DNA of 64,000 nt from Prochlorococcus sp. AG-347-I04 (GTDB lineage Bacteria; Cyanobacteriota; Cyanobacteriia; PCC-6307; Cyanobiaceae): assembly GCA_003281625.1 (NCBI GenBank), contig QCBL01000001.1, positions 1-64,000 of the forward strand, read 5' to 3'. Positions 1 to 11,157 of the stretch are shown in pieces; position 1 is the stretch's first letter; each line of letters opens with the position of its first letter. A program made the position numbers and the translations under genes. Below the pieces are notes generated by a model. The model saw only the letters and a program-made list of their open reading frames with translations. It ran no database searches and was not told the DNA's origin.

Positions 1-1254
1 AGCTAATACTTTATCTACATCTTTTGCTTCATAACCGCTACCCTGAGCGATTCTTTGTCTTCGTGAAGGCTGAGCAGCAAGAACCTCAGGTTTTTGTTTT
101 TCTTCAAGAGTCATTGATGAGATCATAGATTCTATTTTCTTGAGTTGATCCTCTCCATCTTTTATCATCCCATCATCGATTTTATTCATTCCAGGAATCA
201 ATTTAATCAATCCACCAAGTGATCCCATTCTTTTAATTAATCTCATTTGCTTAACAAAATCATTAAAGTCAAAAGTGGCTTCTTGAAGTTTCTTTTGCAT
301 TGCTTCAGCATCAGCAAGTTCAACTTCTTTTTGGGCTTTTTCAACAAGTGTTAACACATCACCCATTCCCAAAATTCTGCTAGCCATTCTCTCTGGATGA
401 AATGGTTGCAAAGCCTCTATTTTTTCTCCTACACCGATAAATTTGATTGGTTTACCACTTATTTTTCTTATTGATAAAGCAGCTCCACCTCTTGAGTCTC
501 CATCCAACTTAGTTAATATCGCTCCTGAAATTCCTACTTTTTCATGAAATGACTTCGTCAAGTCAGCAGCTTCTTGTCCAATCATAGAATCAACAACAAG
601 CAAAACTTCATCAGGGTTAGAAACTTCTTTTATTCGAACCATTTCGCTCATCATGGAATCGTCTATTTGCAATCTTCCTGCAGTGTCAATAATTATCGAA
701 TTAAAATCATTTTCACTTGCAAAATTCAATGCTTCCTTAGCTATTTCTTCTGGTTTGCTATTTTTTGCTTTAGCTGAAAAAACTTCCAATTCATATTGAC
801 TTCCCAATGTTTTAAGCTGCTCTACAGCTGCAGGTCGATAAGTATCTGCAGCAACCAAAAGAACTTTTTTGTCTTTTTCCTTTAAATAAAGACCTAATTT
901 TCCTGTTGCTGTTGTTTTACCCGCTCCTTGAAGTCCAGCCATTAAAATTACTGTAGGACTATTTTTATTTTCGTTTAATGGAGAATTTTCATTACCCATG
1001 ATATTAATCAATTCTTTATTTACAACTTCTATAAATTTTTGACTTGGGTTTACACCCCTAACTACTTCTTCTCCAATAGCTTTATCTTTAACATCTGATA
1101 TAAACTCTTTGACTACAGACAAACTAACATCTGCATCAAGCAGTGCTCTTTTTACCTCTTTCAAGGCATCGTTGATGTTATTTTCACTAATTTTTGCTTC
1201 GCCTCTTAAACCCTTTACTGCGTCTTCAAAGCGTGACGAGAGTTCATCAAACAT
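1..1254 (-). CDS. ffh: Signal recognition particle GTPase Ffh (3' end cut by window edge)
   Basis: Ffh is the GTPase subunit of the signal recognition particle. It binds signal sequences and the SRP RNA and delivers ribosomes to the membrane. The reading frame starts at an ATG at 1252-1254 (MFDELSSRFEDAVKGLRGE) and stays open for 418 codons to the left edge. About 65 C-terminal residues are missing compared with a usual length near 485. Visible parts are the N-terminal helical bundle, the P-loop GLQGAGKTTATGKL near residue 105, further G-domain motifs including TKLDGD, and the start of the Met-rich M domain. Its RNA partner is encoded in this same window at 27830-27925. Identification is firm. 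Confidence 0.96.
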   Translation of the reverse strand, partial: MFDELSSRFEDAVKGLRGEAKISENNINDALKEVKRALLDADVSLSVVKEFISDVKDKAIGEEVVRGVNPSQKFIEVVNKELINIMGNENSPLNENKNSPTVILMAGLQGAGKTTATGKLGLYLKEKDKKVLLVAADTYRPAAVEQLKTLGSQYELEVFSAKAKNSKPEEIAKEALNFASENDFNSIIIDTAGRLQIDDSMMSEMVRIKEVSNPDEVLLVVDSMIGQEAADLTKSFHEKVGISGAILTKLDGDSRGGAALSIRKISGKPIKFIGVGEKIEALQPFHPERMASRILGMGDVLTLVEKAQKEVELADAEAMQKKLQEATFDFNDFVKQMRLIKRMGSLGGLIKLIPGMNKIDDGMIKDGEDQLKKIESMISSMTLEEKQKPEVLAAQPSRRQRIAQGSGYEAKDVDKVLA

Positions 1255-1301
1255 TATTAAAAAGTAATTTTAATTATTATAGATGATCTTGAAGTTTGTA
1301 A

Positions 1302-3407
1302 TTACAAGCCACTCACGAAATCAACTAATTTCCATGATTTATTTGAAAAACCCAAAATATATTTAACTTTAAGGGGATTCAATGATGTTTCATTAACCAA
1401 TTCTCCAGAATTGTTTACTATTCTCTCTAGATAATTCAATTCAACTAAAACAACTATCCTAGATGAAGTTTGCGATTCCAAATCAATCTTACGAATTTGG
1501 GAATTAATTTCTTTATAAATCCCCTTCTTGATGTCGTTCTGTCTTTCTTCTATTGTTCGATCAATTAGAGCTGTACTAACAATCTTAGAAAGATTAAGTT
1601 CACTCTTCCCTGCCAAGTAATTACTTTTACTTAGAAGCCATTCATTAATTAAATTCCTAATATCCTCCAAAGAAGGTAAAGAGGTATTAAGTTCTTTGAA
1701 TTCATAAGTTTTAATTGAAGTAGATTTCTTAGGAATAGAATTCAATTTGCTTGAAGGATTTTTTTTAATTTCTTGAATAATATATTTTTCGCTAATCTTT
1801 TGCTTTTTATCTATTGCAATTAAGGGTTTTTTTGCAATAGCTTCCTCCTGAATTGATTTTTTTAAATTATTTCTCAAAAATCCAATACCAATACCAAATG
1901 CAAATAAGATTAGAAAGGCATAAATATAAATTAAATAAGGTGACCGATTAATAATCTCTTTATCCTTCAAAAATTCCCCAAAACCAAATTTTAATTCGGC
2001 AATTTTTTCAATTAAAAAATTATAAAACTCTATTGGTTTTTTCTTAAAGTATTCCTCATTGAACTCGTTTTCTTTAATCTCAATCTTTTCATAATCTTGT
2101 TTTATGCCACCAGGCCAAGGCAGTTTTCTATCATTAGCATTATCAGATAAATTTTCAAAGTCTCCATTTTTGTTTGTGGAGGTTTCCTCCTTGATCTGTT
2201 GGTTCTGAAGATTTGACCTAATTGAAATTTTATTTGATTTCTTTTCTAATTTTTCAATAAATTCTTGAATTTCCCTGTCTTCAAACCAAGAATCTAAATC
2301 CACCTCTTGTGAGTCAATGTCTCTATACCCAACCAAAACATCATTCTCTAACCAATTTTTACAGAAAATACATATCGCTTCTAACTTATTTCCAGAATAA
2401 CTATTAAGCCAATCTCTTAAATTTTCATCAGAACTACTTGAAAACCTTGCAGAGGCTTGGTCAATATCAGCTAAAAGCAAATCTAAACAACCAACTAGCG
2501 GCATTGAATCAAGACCAGATAAATTTAGTTTCTTTAAAATTCTCCTAGCTTCAAATAATTTTTCCGGCTTTCTTCTAGAGAAACCGATAGCTGTTAAGGA
2601 TATAAATGCTAAAAACCCTGCTTCTAATGATCCTCTTTTTTGTAATTCAAGAAACAAATCAATCTGTTCTTGCACAGTCAAAAATGGCTTAATTTGTTGA
2701 AAAAAAGCTTCAAACTCTTGCTGATTTAAATAATTTTTATATTCAGATTTATTAGTACCTTCCAAACCACCTCTTTTGATTATTAAATTTTCCAACATAC
2801 TTAAGCCTTTTTTATGAGACTCTTGATCATTTAGATCCCTACTAAGTAGATCTAGGATTCTGTAAGGAAGCAAAGCGACCAAATCTTCTTCAAGTTCTTT
2901 TCTTATATCTCCAAGCTTTCCCATTCTTTGTAGAAGTTGTATCCCTTCATGTAGAAAGTCTGCCGCGTTTGAATAGGATCTAAGCTGTTGTTCTTGAATT
3001 GCAGAATCTCTTGCTGTTAAAGCAGCCAATAATGTTAAATCAGCTTCTCTACTACTTCCAAAAGCTGGAGTTTGTGGGGGCTGCAATGCTTTTCTGGTGA
3101 TTTTAAAAGCTTCTTTTGGTGAACCAGATTCCCAAAGAAGTATTAATCCTGCTACTTCTCTATTTGAGGAAAAATCCAATCCAGAATTCCCATTTAATAA
3201 CAAATTTTCGTAATCTCTTCTGCTTTCTGGATCTGTAAGTAGATCAGCAGTGAGGCGAAGCAACTCAGATCTTTGGGTTAAAACTTCATATGTAAAACCT
3301 TCATTGGGTGTTTTATCTAACCGCAATTGAAACGCCCTTAATATTTCCTCAGAGGTTGCAGAGGGGCTTACGCCAATTAGGCGAAAATGATCTAAAGGAA
3401 GTTCCAA
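1302..3407 (-). CDS. ftn2: Cell division protein Ftn2/ZipN (ARC6-like)
   Basis: Ftn2 is the cyanobacterial counterpart of chloroplast ARC6. It is a membrane protein that tethers FtsZ to the division site and organises the divisome. The 701-residue product has a DnaJ-like N-terminus (LGVSP-type pattern LIGVSPSATSEEILRAF within residues 1-70), a long helical middle, one transmembrane segment at about 489-508, and a C-terminal IMS/DUF4101-like domain from about 590. That order matches the family. It lies downstream of a 148-bp spacer shared with the divergent pdhA. FtsZ and FtsQ are encoded about 23 kb away. The function is assigned by domain order and known family biology. Confidence 0.9.
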   Translation of the reverse strand: MELPLDHFRLIGVSPSATSEEILRAFQLRLDKTPNEGFTYEVLTQRSELLRLTADLLTDPESRRDYENLLLNGNSGLDFSSNREVAGLILLWESGSPKEAFKITRKALQPPQTPAFGSSREADLTLLAALTARDSAIQEQQLRSYSNAADFLHEGIQLLQRMGKLGDIRKELEEDLVALLPYRILDLLSRDLNDQESHKKGLSMLENLIIKRGGLEGTNKSEYKNYLNQQEFEAFFQQIKPFLTVQEQIDLFLELQKRGSLEAGFLAFISLTAIGFSRRKPEKLFEARRILKKLNLSGLDSMPLVGCLDLLLADIDQASARFSSSSDENLRDWLNSYSGNKLEAICIFCKNWLENDVLVGYRDIDSQEVDLDSWFEDREIQEFIEKLEKKSNKISIRSNLQNQQIKEETSTNKNGDFENLSDNANDRKLPWPGGIKQDYEKIEIKENEFNEEYFKKKPIEFYNFLIEKIAELKFGFGEFLKDKEIINRSPYLIYIYAFLILFAFGIGIGFLRNNLKKSIQEEAIAKKPLIAIDKKQKISEKYIIQEIKKNPSSKLNSIPKKSTSIKTYEFKELNTSLPSLEDIRNLINEWLLSKSNYLAGKSELNLSKIVSTALIDRTIEERQNDIKKGIYKEINSQIRKIDLESQTSSRIVVLVELNYLERIVNNSGELVNETSLNPLKVKYILGFSNKSWKLVDFVSGL

Positions 3408-3555
3408 ACAAATATCCTATTGAAAATTCTTAGACAAATTTTATCAAGTTAAAAATTTTTTTCACAAGGTCTTACAGAGTTATTAAAAAAAATCATGAAA
3501 ATCGCCCTTCACAGCTTAGAATGTTAACAAATCAAAACTTCGTTAAGGTATTTTC

Positions 3556-4593
3556 TTGGAAACACACGTAGAGAGAATCTCAAATCTTCAAGACATAAAA
3601 AAAGCCGAATTAGATCGAGAAACCGGATTATTTCTTTTTGAAGACATGACGCTTGGTCGTAGATTTGAAGATAAGTGTGCAGAAATGTATTACAGGGGGA
3701 AAATGTTTGGTTTCGTTCATTTATATAACGGTCAAGAGGCTATAAGCACGGGAGTAATTGGCGCCATGAAAAAGAAACATGATTGGTTTTGTAGTACTTA
3801 TCGCGATCATGTTCATGCACTAAGCGCGGGAGTCCCCTCATTTGAAGTAATGAGTGAACTTTTTGGTAAAGCTACTGGTTGTAGCAAAGGCCGAGGTGGA
3901 TCCATGCACTTATTTTCAAGAGAGCATCACTTACTCGGAGGATATGCATTTATTGGTGAGGGAATTCCAGTCGCCTTAGGGGCAGCATTTTCAAGCAAAT
4001 ACAAAAAAGAAGTTGCTGGTAATAGTAATAGTAATGCTGTAACTGCAGCATTCTTTGGGGATGGGACTTGCAATAATGGGCAGTTTTTTGAATGTCTAAA
4101 TATGGCCCAGTTATGGAAATTACCAATAATTTTTGTTGTTGAAAATAATAAATGGGCTATTGGTATGGCTCACGATAGAGCTACTAGCAATCCTGAAATT
4201 TGGAGAAAAGCGTCTGCTTTTGGTATGCACGGTGAGGAAGTTGATGGAATGGATGTATTAGCAGTTAGAGGAGCAGCACAAAGAGCAATTGAGCGCGCTA
4301 GGGCAGGAGAAGGTCCGACACTTTTAGAATGTTTAACCTATAGATATAGAGGACATTCTCTCGCAGATCCAGATGAATTAAGGTCTGAGAAAGAGAAAGA
4401 GTTTTGGGGGAAAAGAGATCCTATTAAGAAATTAGCTCAAGAAATTATTGATGGTAAATTCGCAACAGAAGAAGAATTAAAAATTATTGAAAAGAAAATT
4501 GATACAGAAATATCTGAATCAGTTAAAAATGCTATTGAGGCACCCGAACCCCCTCCACAAGAATTAACTAAATATATTTGGGCGGAAGATTAA
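3556..4593 (+). CDS. pdhA: Pyruvate dehydrogenase E1 component, alpha subunit
   Basis: This is the thiamine-diphosphate-dependent E1 alpha subunit of the pyruvate dehydrogenase complex, which converts pyruvate to acetyl-CoA. The thiamine-binding motif GDGTCNNGQ followed by VENN lies at about residues 167-197. The phosphorylation-loop-type segment [15 protein letters not shown] follows later. The 345-residue length is normal for cyanobacterial and plastid E1 alpha. The start used is TTG at 3556. The next in-frame Met lies inside the conserved core ([11 protein letters not shown]), so TTG or another non-ATG start is needed. The E3 subunit, lpd, is at 13.1-14.6 kb. It converges with the sigma factor gene, with 1 bp between stop codons. 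Confidence 0.95.
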   Translation: METHVERISNLQDIKKAELDRETGLFLFEDMTLGRRFEDKCAEMYYRGKMFGFVHLYNGQEAISTGVIGAMKKKHDWFCSTYRDHVHALSAGVPSFEVMSELFGKATGCSKGRGGSMHLFSREHHLLGGYAFIGEGIPVALGAAFSSKYKKEVAGNSNSNAVTAAFFGDGTCNNGQFFECLNMAQLWKLPIIFVVENNKWAIGMAHDRATSNPEIWRKASAFGMHGEEVDGMDVLAVRGAAQRAIERARAGEGPTLLECLTYRYRGHSLADPDELRSEKEKEFWGKRDPIKKLAQEIIDGKFATEEELKIIEKKIDTEISESVKNAIEAPEPPPQELTKYIWAED

Positions 4594-4594
4594 G

Positions 4595-5536
4595 TTAAAT
4601 ACCACTGGGTAATTTTCTAGTTAAATTTCTTAATTTTCTTAATGCCTTAAGTTCAACTTGTCTTACTCTTTCTCTAGAGACTTCTAATAATCTTCCAATT
4701 TCAGCAAGCGTATGTCTCTCATTTGCGTCAAGTCCAAATCTTAATTTGAGAACATGTTGTTCTTGCTCGCTTAAATGACTTAACCACTTGCCAAGTTGCT
4801 CTTGATGCATTTTTTGTTCAACTTGATCTAAAGGTTCTTCATTATTACCATCTGCAATCAAATCACCCAAAAAGCTCCTGCCATCATCACCATTTACTGG
4901 GGCATCTAAACTACTAGTAGATAGGGCTTGTCTCAAAACAGAATCCAATTCTTCTACATCAATTTCCATCGCCTCTGCAATTTCAATTCTGCTGGGCATA
5001 GCACCAAGTTTATGGGCCAAATCTCGACTAACTTTTCTGATTGAAGCCAACCTTTCACTTAAATGAACAGGTAAACGGATAGTTCTTGATTGACAGGCAA
5101 TTGCTCTTGTCATACTTTGTCTTATCCACCAAAAAGCATAAGTAGAAAACTTATAACCCCTTGTCGGATCAAATTTTTCAACAGCCCTCTCTAACCCAAG
5201 AGAACCTTCTTGTACTAAATCAAGTAGTTCTAACCCTTTACCTTGATATTTTTTTGCCACACTAACGACTAATCTTAAGTTTGCTTTCATCATTCTTTCT
5301 TTAGCTCTTCTACCAATTTTTATTATTCTTTTTTGCTGAGTTGAAAATTCATTTATATTTTCATTTAATTGTCCATCTTCTGTAAGGATCATCATTTTCT
5401 GAACTTGATTACCCAACTCAATTTCCTCGGCAGGAGTTAATAAGGGGACTCTACCGATGTTTTGCAAATACCAACTTATAGGATCATTACTCCTCCTTTT
5501 TGGTTGATCTGCTTGTGTTGGTAATGATGTAACCAT
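4595..5536 (-). CDS. Group 2 sigma-70 family RNA polymerase sigma factor
   Basis: This is a non-essential-type (group 2) sigma-70 factor that directs RNA polymerase to promoter subsets, in cyanobacteria usually linked to light, nutrients or stress. Region 1.2 (DPISWYLQNIGRVPLL) is at residues 18-33. Region 2 follows, with YKFSTYAFWWIRQSMTRAI and the -10-reading segment before RTIRLPVHLSERL. Region 4.2 ends in EVSRERVRQVELKALRKLR near the C-terminus. At 313 residues it lacks the long region 1.1 and spacer of principal RpoD proteins. Which of the several Sig paralogues this is cannot be told from sequence alone, so no symbol is given. Confidence 0.93.
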   Translation of the reverse strand: MVTSLPTQADQPKRRSNDPISWYLQNIGRVPLLTPAEEIELGNQVQKMMILTEDGQLNENINEFSTQQKRIIKIGRRAKERMMKANLRLVVSVAKKYQGKGLELLDLVQEGSLGLERAVEKFDPTRGYKFSTYAFWWIRQSMTRAIACQSRTIRLPVHLSERLASIRKVSRDLAHKLGAMPSRIEIAEAMEIDVEELDSVLRQALSTSSLDAPVNGDDGRSFLGDLIADGNNEEPLDQVEQKMHQEQLGKWLSHLSEQEQHVLKLRFGLDANERHTLAEIGRLLEVSRERVRQVELKALRKLRNLTRKLPSGI

Positions 5537-5675
5537 TTAATGACCTAATTAGGTATTAAAACTTTCCTACACTTTTTATGAAAAAGCCAAATATTTAATA
5601 AGTGCTTCAGATTTCAAGTAATATTTGTTCACTTATGTGTTTAAAACTATAAATAACTCTCTGAAATTGTTTCTT

Positions 5676-7241
5676 TCAAGATATTTGTCTCGTTTTTATA
5701 TTTCTCATTAATTTTGTCAGTTCATCACCAATAGCAGAAGCATTTGACCCACTTTTGCACTTTGATGCAGCAAATGAATGCAAAAGTACATATTTAACAA
5801 AAAAATCTGTTGATATATTTCTACACAAGGTTAAATCAATCGCAGAACTACCAGCAACAAAACCAGATAAAAGATCACCCAATCCAGCTCGAGCTGTCTG
5901 AGAATCGGTTCCAAAAAGTTGCCATACTTTTTTATTGTCAGCAACTATGCTGTTAGCTCCTTTTAACAAAATACTGATATTGAATTCTTTTGCCGCTTCA
6001 CGAGTAAGCCCAACATTGGTCTTAGAATTGATATTAGGAAATAATCTTCCAAATTCTTTGCTATGAGGTGTAATCCATGTCTTAAACTTTCTCTCTAAAA
6101 AGAAATTTGCCCCCAACTTAGATTCCGAAATTCTATTAAGTGCATCTGCATCCAAGATCAATAATCCTCCAAAATTAATAAGATAGTCTTCTGATTTTTG
6201 CCAATCATCATTATCAATTCCTATTCCAGGACCGACAACTAATGAATCAAATGCACCTAAATCAATATTCCTTAATGCACTAAATAGAGATGCATTCCCA
6301 TCTTTGTTAGATTGCATAGTTTCTTTTAAAACTATTTCTGGGGCAACTTGCCAAATAGATTCAGCAACTATCCCAGGAAGGGCCGCAGAGATAAAACCTG
6401 CTCCACTTGATATAGCCCCTTTTAATGCCAGGTATGCGGCACCAGGATATTTTTCACTTCCGGCTATTAGTAATGTCCTGCCTCTTTGATATTTGTTGTA
6501 ATTTTTTGGTAAAGAAGGTAAATCAATATTTTTTATATCTTTGTAAGTAACCTTAAAAATCTTTTTATCAACTTTGGACAGTTTACTAGTAGGCATACCA
6601 ATATCTATATGATGCAATTCTCCAATAAAAGGCAAAGCAGAATCTTGGATCAACCCAATCTTATAAAGACCAATAACCAAAGTATAGTCTGCCTTTACTG
6701 CGTTATCTAAAAAAGGCTCTCCTTTATCAGGACATAATCCTGTTGGAATATCAATACTTATTACCTTTCCATATTTTTTTTGAAATTTTTGATTAAATAG
6801 TTTAATTAATTTATCATCAACTTTTCTTGTTTGATTATTACCAAAAACTGCATCAATCCAAAGCTCTTTCCCATTTACATCAGGAGGCTCTACTAATTTT
6901 GTGACACCTATAGATGTAAGATAATTAAGGTGGTTATTTGTTAATGTTTTTTTAATCGAAAATGGACACCATACCTGAACATAAAAACCTCTCAAAAAAA
7001 GTTCTCTAGCTATTACAGCACCATCCCCGCCATTATGCCCAGGACCTATAAAAACAGTTATTCCATGCTTGAGAAGAGGTTTCTTTTTTAAGAGCCATCT
7101 ACTAATTTGGATACCAGCTTTTTCCATCAATGCTTCTTGTGGCATTCCATCAGAAAACATTTCTTTCTCTAATATCAACATTTGCTTTGAATCAACAATT
7201 AAATGTTCAGAGTCAATTGTTGGCCATACAATTTCATTCAT
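5676..7241 (-). CDS. nnr: Bifunctional NAD(P)H-hydrate epimerase / dehydratase (YjeF)
   Basis: This is a repair enzyme for damaged nicotinamide cofactors. The N-terminal half (to about residue 225) is the YjeF_N epimerase that interconverts R- and S-NAD(P)HX. The C-terminal half (about 235-515) is the ADP/ATP-dependent dehydratase that restores NAD(P)H. Visible motifs are GPGHNGGDGAVIARELFLRG in the epimerase, and GSEKYPGAAYLA and AGLGDLLSGFVAG in the ribokinase-like dehydratase. The 521-residue length matches the fused bacterial form. It is divergent from mnmA, with only 46 bp between the two starts, so both promoters must lie in or near that gap. Confidence 0.94.
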   Translation of the reverse strand: MNEIVWPTIDSEHLIVDSKQMLILEKEMFSDGMPQEALMEKAGIQISRWLLKKKPLLKHGITVFIGPGHNGGDGAVIARELFLRGFYVQVWCPFSIKKTLTNNHLNYLTSIGVTKLVEPPDVNGKELWIDAVFGNNQTRKVDDKLIKLFNQKFQKKYGKVISIDIPTGLCPDKGEPFLDNAVKADYTLVIGLYKIGLIQDSALPFIGELHHIDIGMPTSKLSKVDKKIFKVTYKDIKNIDLPSLPKNYNKYQRGRTLLIAGSEKYPGAAYLALKGAISSGAGFISAALPGIVAESIWQVAPEIVLKETMQSNKDGNASLFSALRNIDLGAFDSLVVGPGIGIDNDDWQKSEDYLINFGGLLILDADALNRISESKLGANFFLERKFKTWITPHSKEFGRLFPNINSKTNVGLTREAAKEFNISILLKGANSIVADNKKVWQLFGTDSQTARAGLGDLLSGFVAGSSAIDLTLCRNISTDFFVKYVLLHSFAASKCKSGSNASAIGDELTKLMRNIKTRQIS

Positions 7242-7287
7242 AATGAGTACAAAGCAATTGAAGTACTTTTCAAAAATTTAAACTTCC

Positions 7288-8445
7288 ATGTTAAAGACAC
7301 AAAAGGATAAAAAATTAAAGAACTTTTTTTCTTCTAATAATAAAACTAAAAATAAGAAAAATATTATTGTAGGTCTTTCTGGTGGCGTAGATAGTTCTCT
7401 TTCAGCGGCTCTTCTTGTAGAAAGTGGCTGGAATGTTGAGGGACTAACTCTTTGGCTAATGAAAGGACAAGGCTCCTGTTGTTCCGAAGGATTAGTAGAT
7501 GCTGCTGGCCTTTGTGAAGATTTGGGAATTAAACATAAAATAATAGACTCGAGAATAATTTTCGAAAGAGAGGTAATTAAAAAAACTACTGAAAGCTATG
7601 AGAAAGGATTTACTCCACTTCCATGTTCGATGTGCAACAAGAATGTAAAGTTTGAAGAGATGCTTAATTACGCAATAAACAAAAAAGACTTTACTCATAT
7701 TGCAACCGGACATTACGCAAGAATAAAAAAATCATCCTACGCTGAAACACTTGATTGCAAAAGCTTTGTATTTAAGGACTTCCTTCTTCTCAGAGGTGCT
7801 GACGAAAACAAAGACCAAAGTTATTTTCTTTATTCTCTTTCACAAGAAGTTCTAAGCAGATTAGAATTTCCTCTAGGTGAAATGAAAAAAGAAGAAACAA
7901 GAAAGGAAGCCCTGAGATTAGGCCTAAGAACTGCTCAAAAACCAGAAAGTCAAGATTTATGTTTAGTTGAGCATTATGGATCGATGCAAAGATTTATCGA
8001 CAAACACATTGAACCTAAAGAAGGAGAAATTGTGCATGTAAATGGGAAAGTCCTTGGAACGCACAATGGAATTCAGCACTTTACGGTAGGTCAAAGAAAA
8101 GGTTTGGGCATTGCATGGCCCGAACCACTATATGTAAAAAGTTTAGACAAGGTAAAAAACATAGTTTATGTAGCAGATAAAAATGATCTATTTAATAGAG
8201 AAGCAATAATTATTAAGGTTAACTGGGTTTCAATCGAAGAACCTGAGCAAGAGATTGAAGTAGAAGCACAAATCAGATATAGAAGTAATCCAGTAAAAGG
8301 TACATTAATACCTTTGAAAAATTTAGACAATACAACTACAACATTTAAATTAATTTTTGAAGAGAGTCAAAGTTCGGTAACGCCCGGACAAGCAGCAGTT
8401 TTTTATAAAGGAGAAATTTTATTAGGTGGTGGATTAATTAGTTAA
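7288..8445 (+). CDS. mnmA: tRNA-specific 2-thiouridylase MnmA
   Basis: MnmA thiolates U34 in the wobble position of tRNA-Lys, tRNA-Glu and tRNA-Gln. The PP-loop SGGVDSS is at residues 31-37. The two catalytic cysteines are seen in [11 protein letters not shown] (about 111-121) and SQDLCLVEH (about 220-228). The C-terminal barrel with [16 protein letters not shown] follows. Residues 1-24 are a Lys/Asn-rich extension ahead of the core. The gene's 3' end overlaps that of the convergent lnt by 8 bp. Confidence 0.95.
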   Translation: MLKTQKDKKLKNFFSSNNKTKNKKNIIVGLSGGVDSSLSAALLVESGWNVEGLTLWLMKGQGSCCSEGLVDAAGLCEDLGIKHKIIDSRIIFEREVIKKTTESYEKGFTPLPCSMCNKNVKFEEMLNYAINKKDFTHIATGHYARIKKSSYAETLDCKSFVFKDFLLLRGADENKDQSYFLYSLSQEVLSRLEFPLGEMKKEETRKEALRLGLRTAQKPESQDLCLVEHYGSMQRFIDKHIEPKEGEIVHVNGKVLGTHNGIQHFTVGQRKGLGIAWPEPLYVKSLDKVKNIVYVADKNDLFNREAIIIKVNWVSIEEPEQEIEVEAQIRYRSNPVKGTLIPLKNLDNTTTTFKLIFEESQSSVTPGQAAVFYKGEILLGGGLIS

Positions 8446-9925
8446 TTTTCCAAAAGAAATTTAATCCCATAAATAATATAAACAAAAACAAAATAGGTTT
8501 ATCTCCAAATTTTGTGTAGAAAGTTTTTTCGGATGAAAAATTAGGGAACACTATTTCATTTTGCTCAACATCATAATCTAAAAGTTTAACTATTTTTCCA
8601 TCACCTTGAACTAAGCCCGAAGGGCCGGTATTTGATACTAGTAAATTATTTTTTTTATTTTCAATACTTCTTACTCTAGCCAAAGATAGGAATTGATTAT
8701 AAAGCTTAGCTGGATATGGATCTAAATTTGCTGCAGTTATTATTAGTTTTGCGCCGCTATTAATAGCATTTCTTATTTCTAGTCCATCACTAATTTCGTA
8801 ACATATAGCTACTGCTAGTGGGGGTGTAAATTTAGGATCAAAAAATCTAGAATCAGAGCCTGGTTGAATTCCTCCTACTGCAGATAATCCTCTTGAAAAA
8901 CTATCAAGAAATCTAGGTATTTTTTCACCTATTGGAACAAGTCTATTTTTATCTATAAATGAGGTAAAAGATTTATCTCCAATTTGAAATCCTAGTAAAG
9001 AACTTCTTAACTCATTATTTGAACTTCTGAAACCTCCTAACAAGGTATTAACCTTAATGCCTTTAGAAAAATAAAAATTATTAGATAAAGTTCCTTCAGG
9101 AGCAACAAGAAGTTTCGCTTCGTTTGATAAAGCATATTTTTGAGCGATAGATAGTTTTTCTTCTATAAATTCATCATTTATTTTTAATTTTTCTCTTGTT
9201 GGTATATTAGTTTGCCAAATAGCTACTGGATATTCATAATTTCTTTTTATTGGAGTTGTTAAACCTCCAAATAAATGTAAGAAAATCAAAATCAAAAGTC
9301 CTAAAAGAAATATTTTTTTAAAGTAAAGTTTTCTTTCCCATCTCCCTTGAATATAAAAAATCCAAAATCCAATCAATATTTGTAATACGCATAATCCACT
9401 TGCACCAATCCATCTTGCTAAACCAGCAAGATAAATATCACCTGGGATAAGACTCTCACCTAAACCTATCCAAAAAAAAGGTGTTTGAGAAAGTATCAAT
9501 TCACCAATACCCCAAGTCAAAGATAAAAAAAATACTTTTACTGTTAAAGATAATATTTTCATTTTGAAAACATCCTCTTTCCAGAGAATAATTTCAACTA
9601 ACAATCCCCATAAATAAACTAATATCCCACCCCAAAAAGCGCAGAATAATAATATTAAAATGGCAATAATTGAACTTTCAAACCATGAAAACCCAAGCCA
9701 TGTCAATGGATGAAGATCATATAGCCAAGAATGACTAATCAAGATAAAGAAAAAACCCCAACAAAAATTTGCTATTCTCCTTTCACTTCCCCTCCATAGA
9801 ATAAATAATGATATCGGCATAAAAATCAGCCAAAAATGAGTTGAAACTGAAATTCCTCCTAAAATCCCTCCTAAACAAGGGTAAAAATATCGTCTTAGAC
9901 TTTTAATTTGAGTTGAGATTAACAA
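8438..9925 (-). CDS. lnt: Apolipoprotein N-acyltransferase Lnt
   Basis: Lnt adds the third acyl chain to lipoproteins at the inner membrane. The first ~220 residues are a series of hydrophobic helices. The rest is a nitrilase-fold domain with the catalytic Glu in [10 protein letters not shown], Lys in [10 protein letters not shown] and Cys in [13 protein letters not shown], in the family's order. The length, 495 residues, is normal. The start is ATG. Its 3' end overlaps mnmA by 8 bp on the opposite strand. Upstream is an 85-bp divergent spacer shared with the FKBP gene. Confidence 0.92.
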   Translation of the reverse strand: MLISTQIKSLRRYFYPCLGGILGGISVSTHFWLIFMPISLFILWRGSERRIANFCWGFFFILISHSWLYDLHPLTWLGFSWFESSIIAILILLFCAFWGGILVYLWGLLVEIILWKEDVFKMKILSLTVKVFFLSLTWGIGELILSQTPFFWIGLGESLIPGDIYLAGLARWIGASGLCVLQILIGFWIFYIQGRWERKLYFKKIFLLGLLILIFLHLFGGLTTPIKRNYEYPVAIWQTNIPTREKLKINDEFIEEKLSIAQKYALSNEAKLLVAPEGTLSNNFYFSKGIKVNTLLGGFRSSNNELRSSLLGFQIGDKSFTSFIDKNRLVPIGEKIPRFLDSFSRGLSAVGGIQPGSDSRFFDPKFTPPLAVAICYEISDGLEIRNAINSGAKLIITAANLDPYPAKLYNQFLSLARVRSIENKKNNLLVSNTGPSGLVQGDGKIVKLLDYDVEQNEIVFPNFSSEKTFYTKFGDKPILFLFILFMGLNFFWKIN

Positions 9926-10010
9926 TCTAAAATTACGAAATTAAATTTATAATCACCCATTTATTGTACCTTCATTCTGTAGACTAAGCTTAGTAACTTT
10001 CAAAATTTAA

Positions 10011-10583
10011 GTGAAAGAAGTCATTATTAGTTTTGCAGTTTTTGTTTTTTGCGTTTCATTAACTCTTTTTAGTCAATTTAATTCACCTCAAGTTGTTAAT
10101 GCTGCTGAATCAGAAACTCAGTCAGTTCAAAGAACACCTGTTGCAAAATCATCAAATGTCTCAAATAATAATTTATTTGAACTAGACCCATCAGATCCAA
10201 ATCCTATACTTTTCTCCATGGCAGAAGAAACACCATTAGACAACAATTCAAGGACTACAGAAAGTGGTCTAATTATTTCAGATATCGTAAACGGAGAAGG
10301 AGATGAGGCTAGTGCTGGGCAAACAGTTACTGTAAATTACACAGGAACACTAGAAGATGGGACACAATTTGATACTAGTATCGGCAGAGCTCCATTCAGC
10401 TTTCCCTTAGGTGCTGGACGAGTAATAAAAGGTTGGGACGAAGGCGTAGCAGGCATGAAAGTTGGAGGAAAAAGAAAATTAACAATACCTCCGGAACTTG
10501 GATACGGATCAAGAGGAGCTGGAAATGTAATACCTGCTAATGCTACTTTAATATTTGAAGTTGAATTATTAAAAGTCAATTAA
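10011..10583 (+). CDS. FKBP-type peptidyl-prolyl cis-trans isomerase, exported or membrane-anchored
   Basis: This protein catalyses proline isomerisation during protein folding. Residues 1-28 form a hydrophobic signal segment ending near NAAES, so it is probably periplasmic, lumenal or membrane-tethered. A low-complexity linker (about 30-85) leads to a single FKBP domain at about 95-190, with [46 protein letters not shown] and IFEVELL, the usual active-site aromatic and Asp pattern. The start is GTG at 10011; no ATG precedes the signal segment. It stands alone between lnt and sodN. Confidence 0.93.
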   Translation: MKEVIISFAVFVFCVSLTLFSQFNSPQVVNAAESETQSVQRTPVAKSSNVSNNNLFELDPSDPNPILFSMAEETPLDNNSRTTESGLIISDIVNGEGDEASAGQTVTVNYTGTLEDGTQFDTSIGRAPFSFPLGAGRVIKGWDEGVAGMKVGGKRKLTIPPELGYGSRGAGNVIPANATLIFEVELLKVN

Positions 10584-10661
10584 ATTAAGTAAGAAAAATA
10601 TCTAAGACTTTTCAATTTAGTTAATCTCCAAGTAGTATATATACAACACCAAATATTTGAA

Positions 10662-11135
10662 ATGTTAAGTAAATTCATCAATTCTTTTCTAGATAAAAAA
10701 TCCCCAATGACAGTCCATGCTCACTGCGATGGTCCTTGTGGTGTTTACGACCCAGCATCCACGAGAGTTGCAGCTGAAGCAGTATTAGCAATGACAAAAA
10801 AACTTATTGCATTAGAAGCTCCTTCTAGCACTGATTCAGCAGAGTGGGCTTCATACAGTAATACATTCTCTAGATATGTTGCAGTTAAAGAAGAGCAAGC
10901 AAAAGAAACAAAAAAAGAGATTCTAATTTTGTGGACAGATTACTTTAAACCAGTTCACTTAGAAACTTATCCAGACTTACATGAAACCATTTGGAAGGCG
11001 GCCAAATTATGCAGTGCATGCAAAGTTAATATTGACTTAGCGCAAGCTGAAGAACTCATGAGTTATGTAGAAAAAATTCATAATATTTTCTGGGCTTCAA
11101 AAGGAAGATCAGACGCTTTTGTAAAAGCTAGTTAA
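10662..11135 (+). CDS. sodN: Nickel superoxide dismutase precursor
   Basis: This Ni-dependent enzyme dismutates superoxide. It is the SOD type typical of marine picocyanobacteria. The Ni-hook HCDGPCGVY is at residues 21-29, preceded by a 20-residue propeptide. Cleavage before His21 is required to free the amino group and His that ligate nickel, together with Cys22 and Cys26. The 157-residue length matches the family. The rest is the helical-bundle body. The putative maturation protease sodX follows 22-82 bp downstream, depending on its true start, and a NicO-type transporter faces it from the other side. The assignment is very secure. Confidence 0.98.
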   Translation: MLSKFINSFLDKKSPMTVHAHCDGPCGVYDPASTRVAAEAVLAMTKKLIALEAPSSTDSAEWASYSNTFSRYVAVKEEQAKETKKEILILWTDYFKPVHLETYPDLHETIWKAAKLCSACKVNIDLAQAEELMSYVEKIHNIFWASKGRSDAFVKAS

Positions 11136-11157
11136 ATTATTAACTTCAAATATTTTT

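Noticed and set aside
574..777. 67-codon plus-strand frame
   Set aside because: It lies antisense inside the well-conserved ffh frame.
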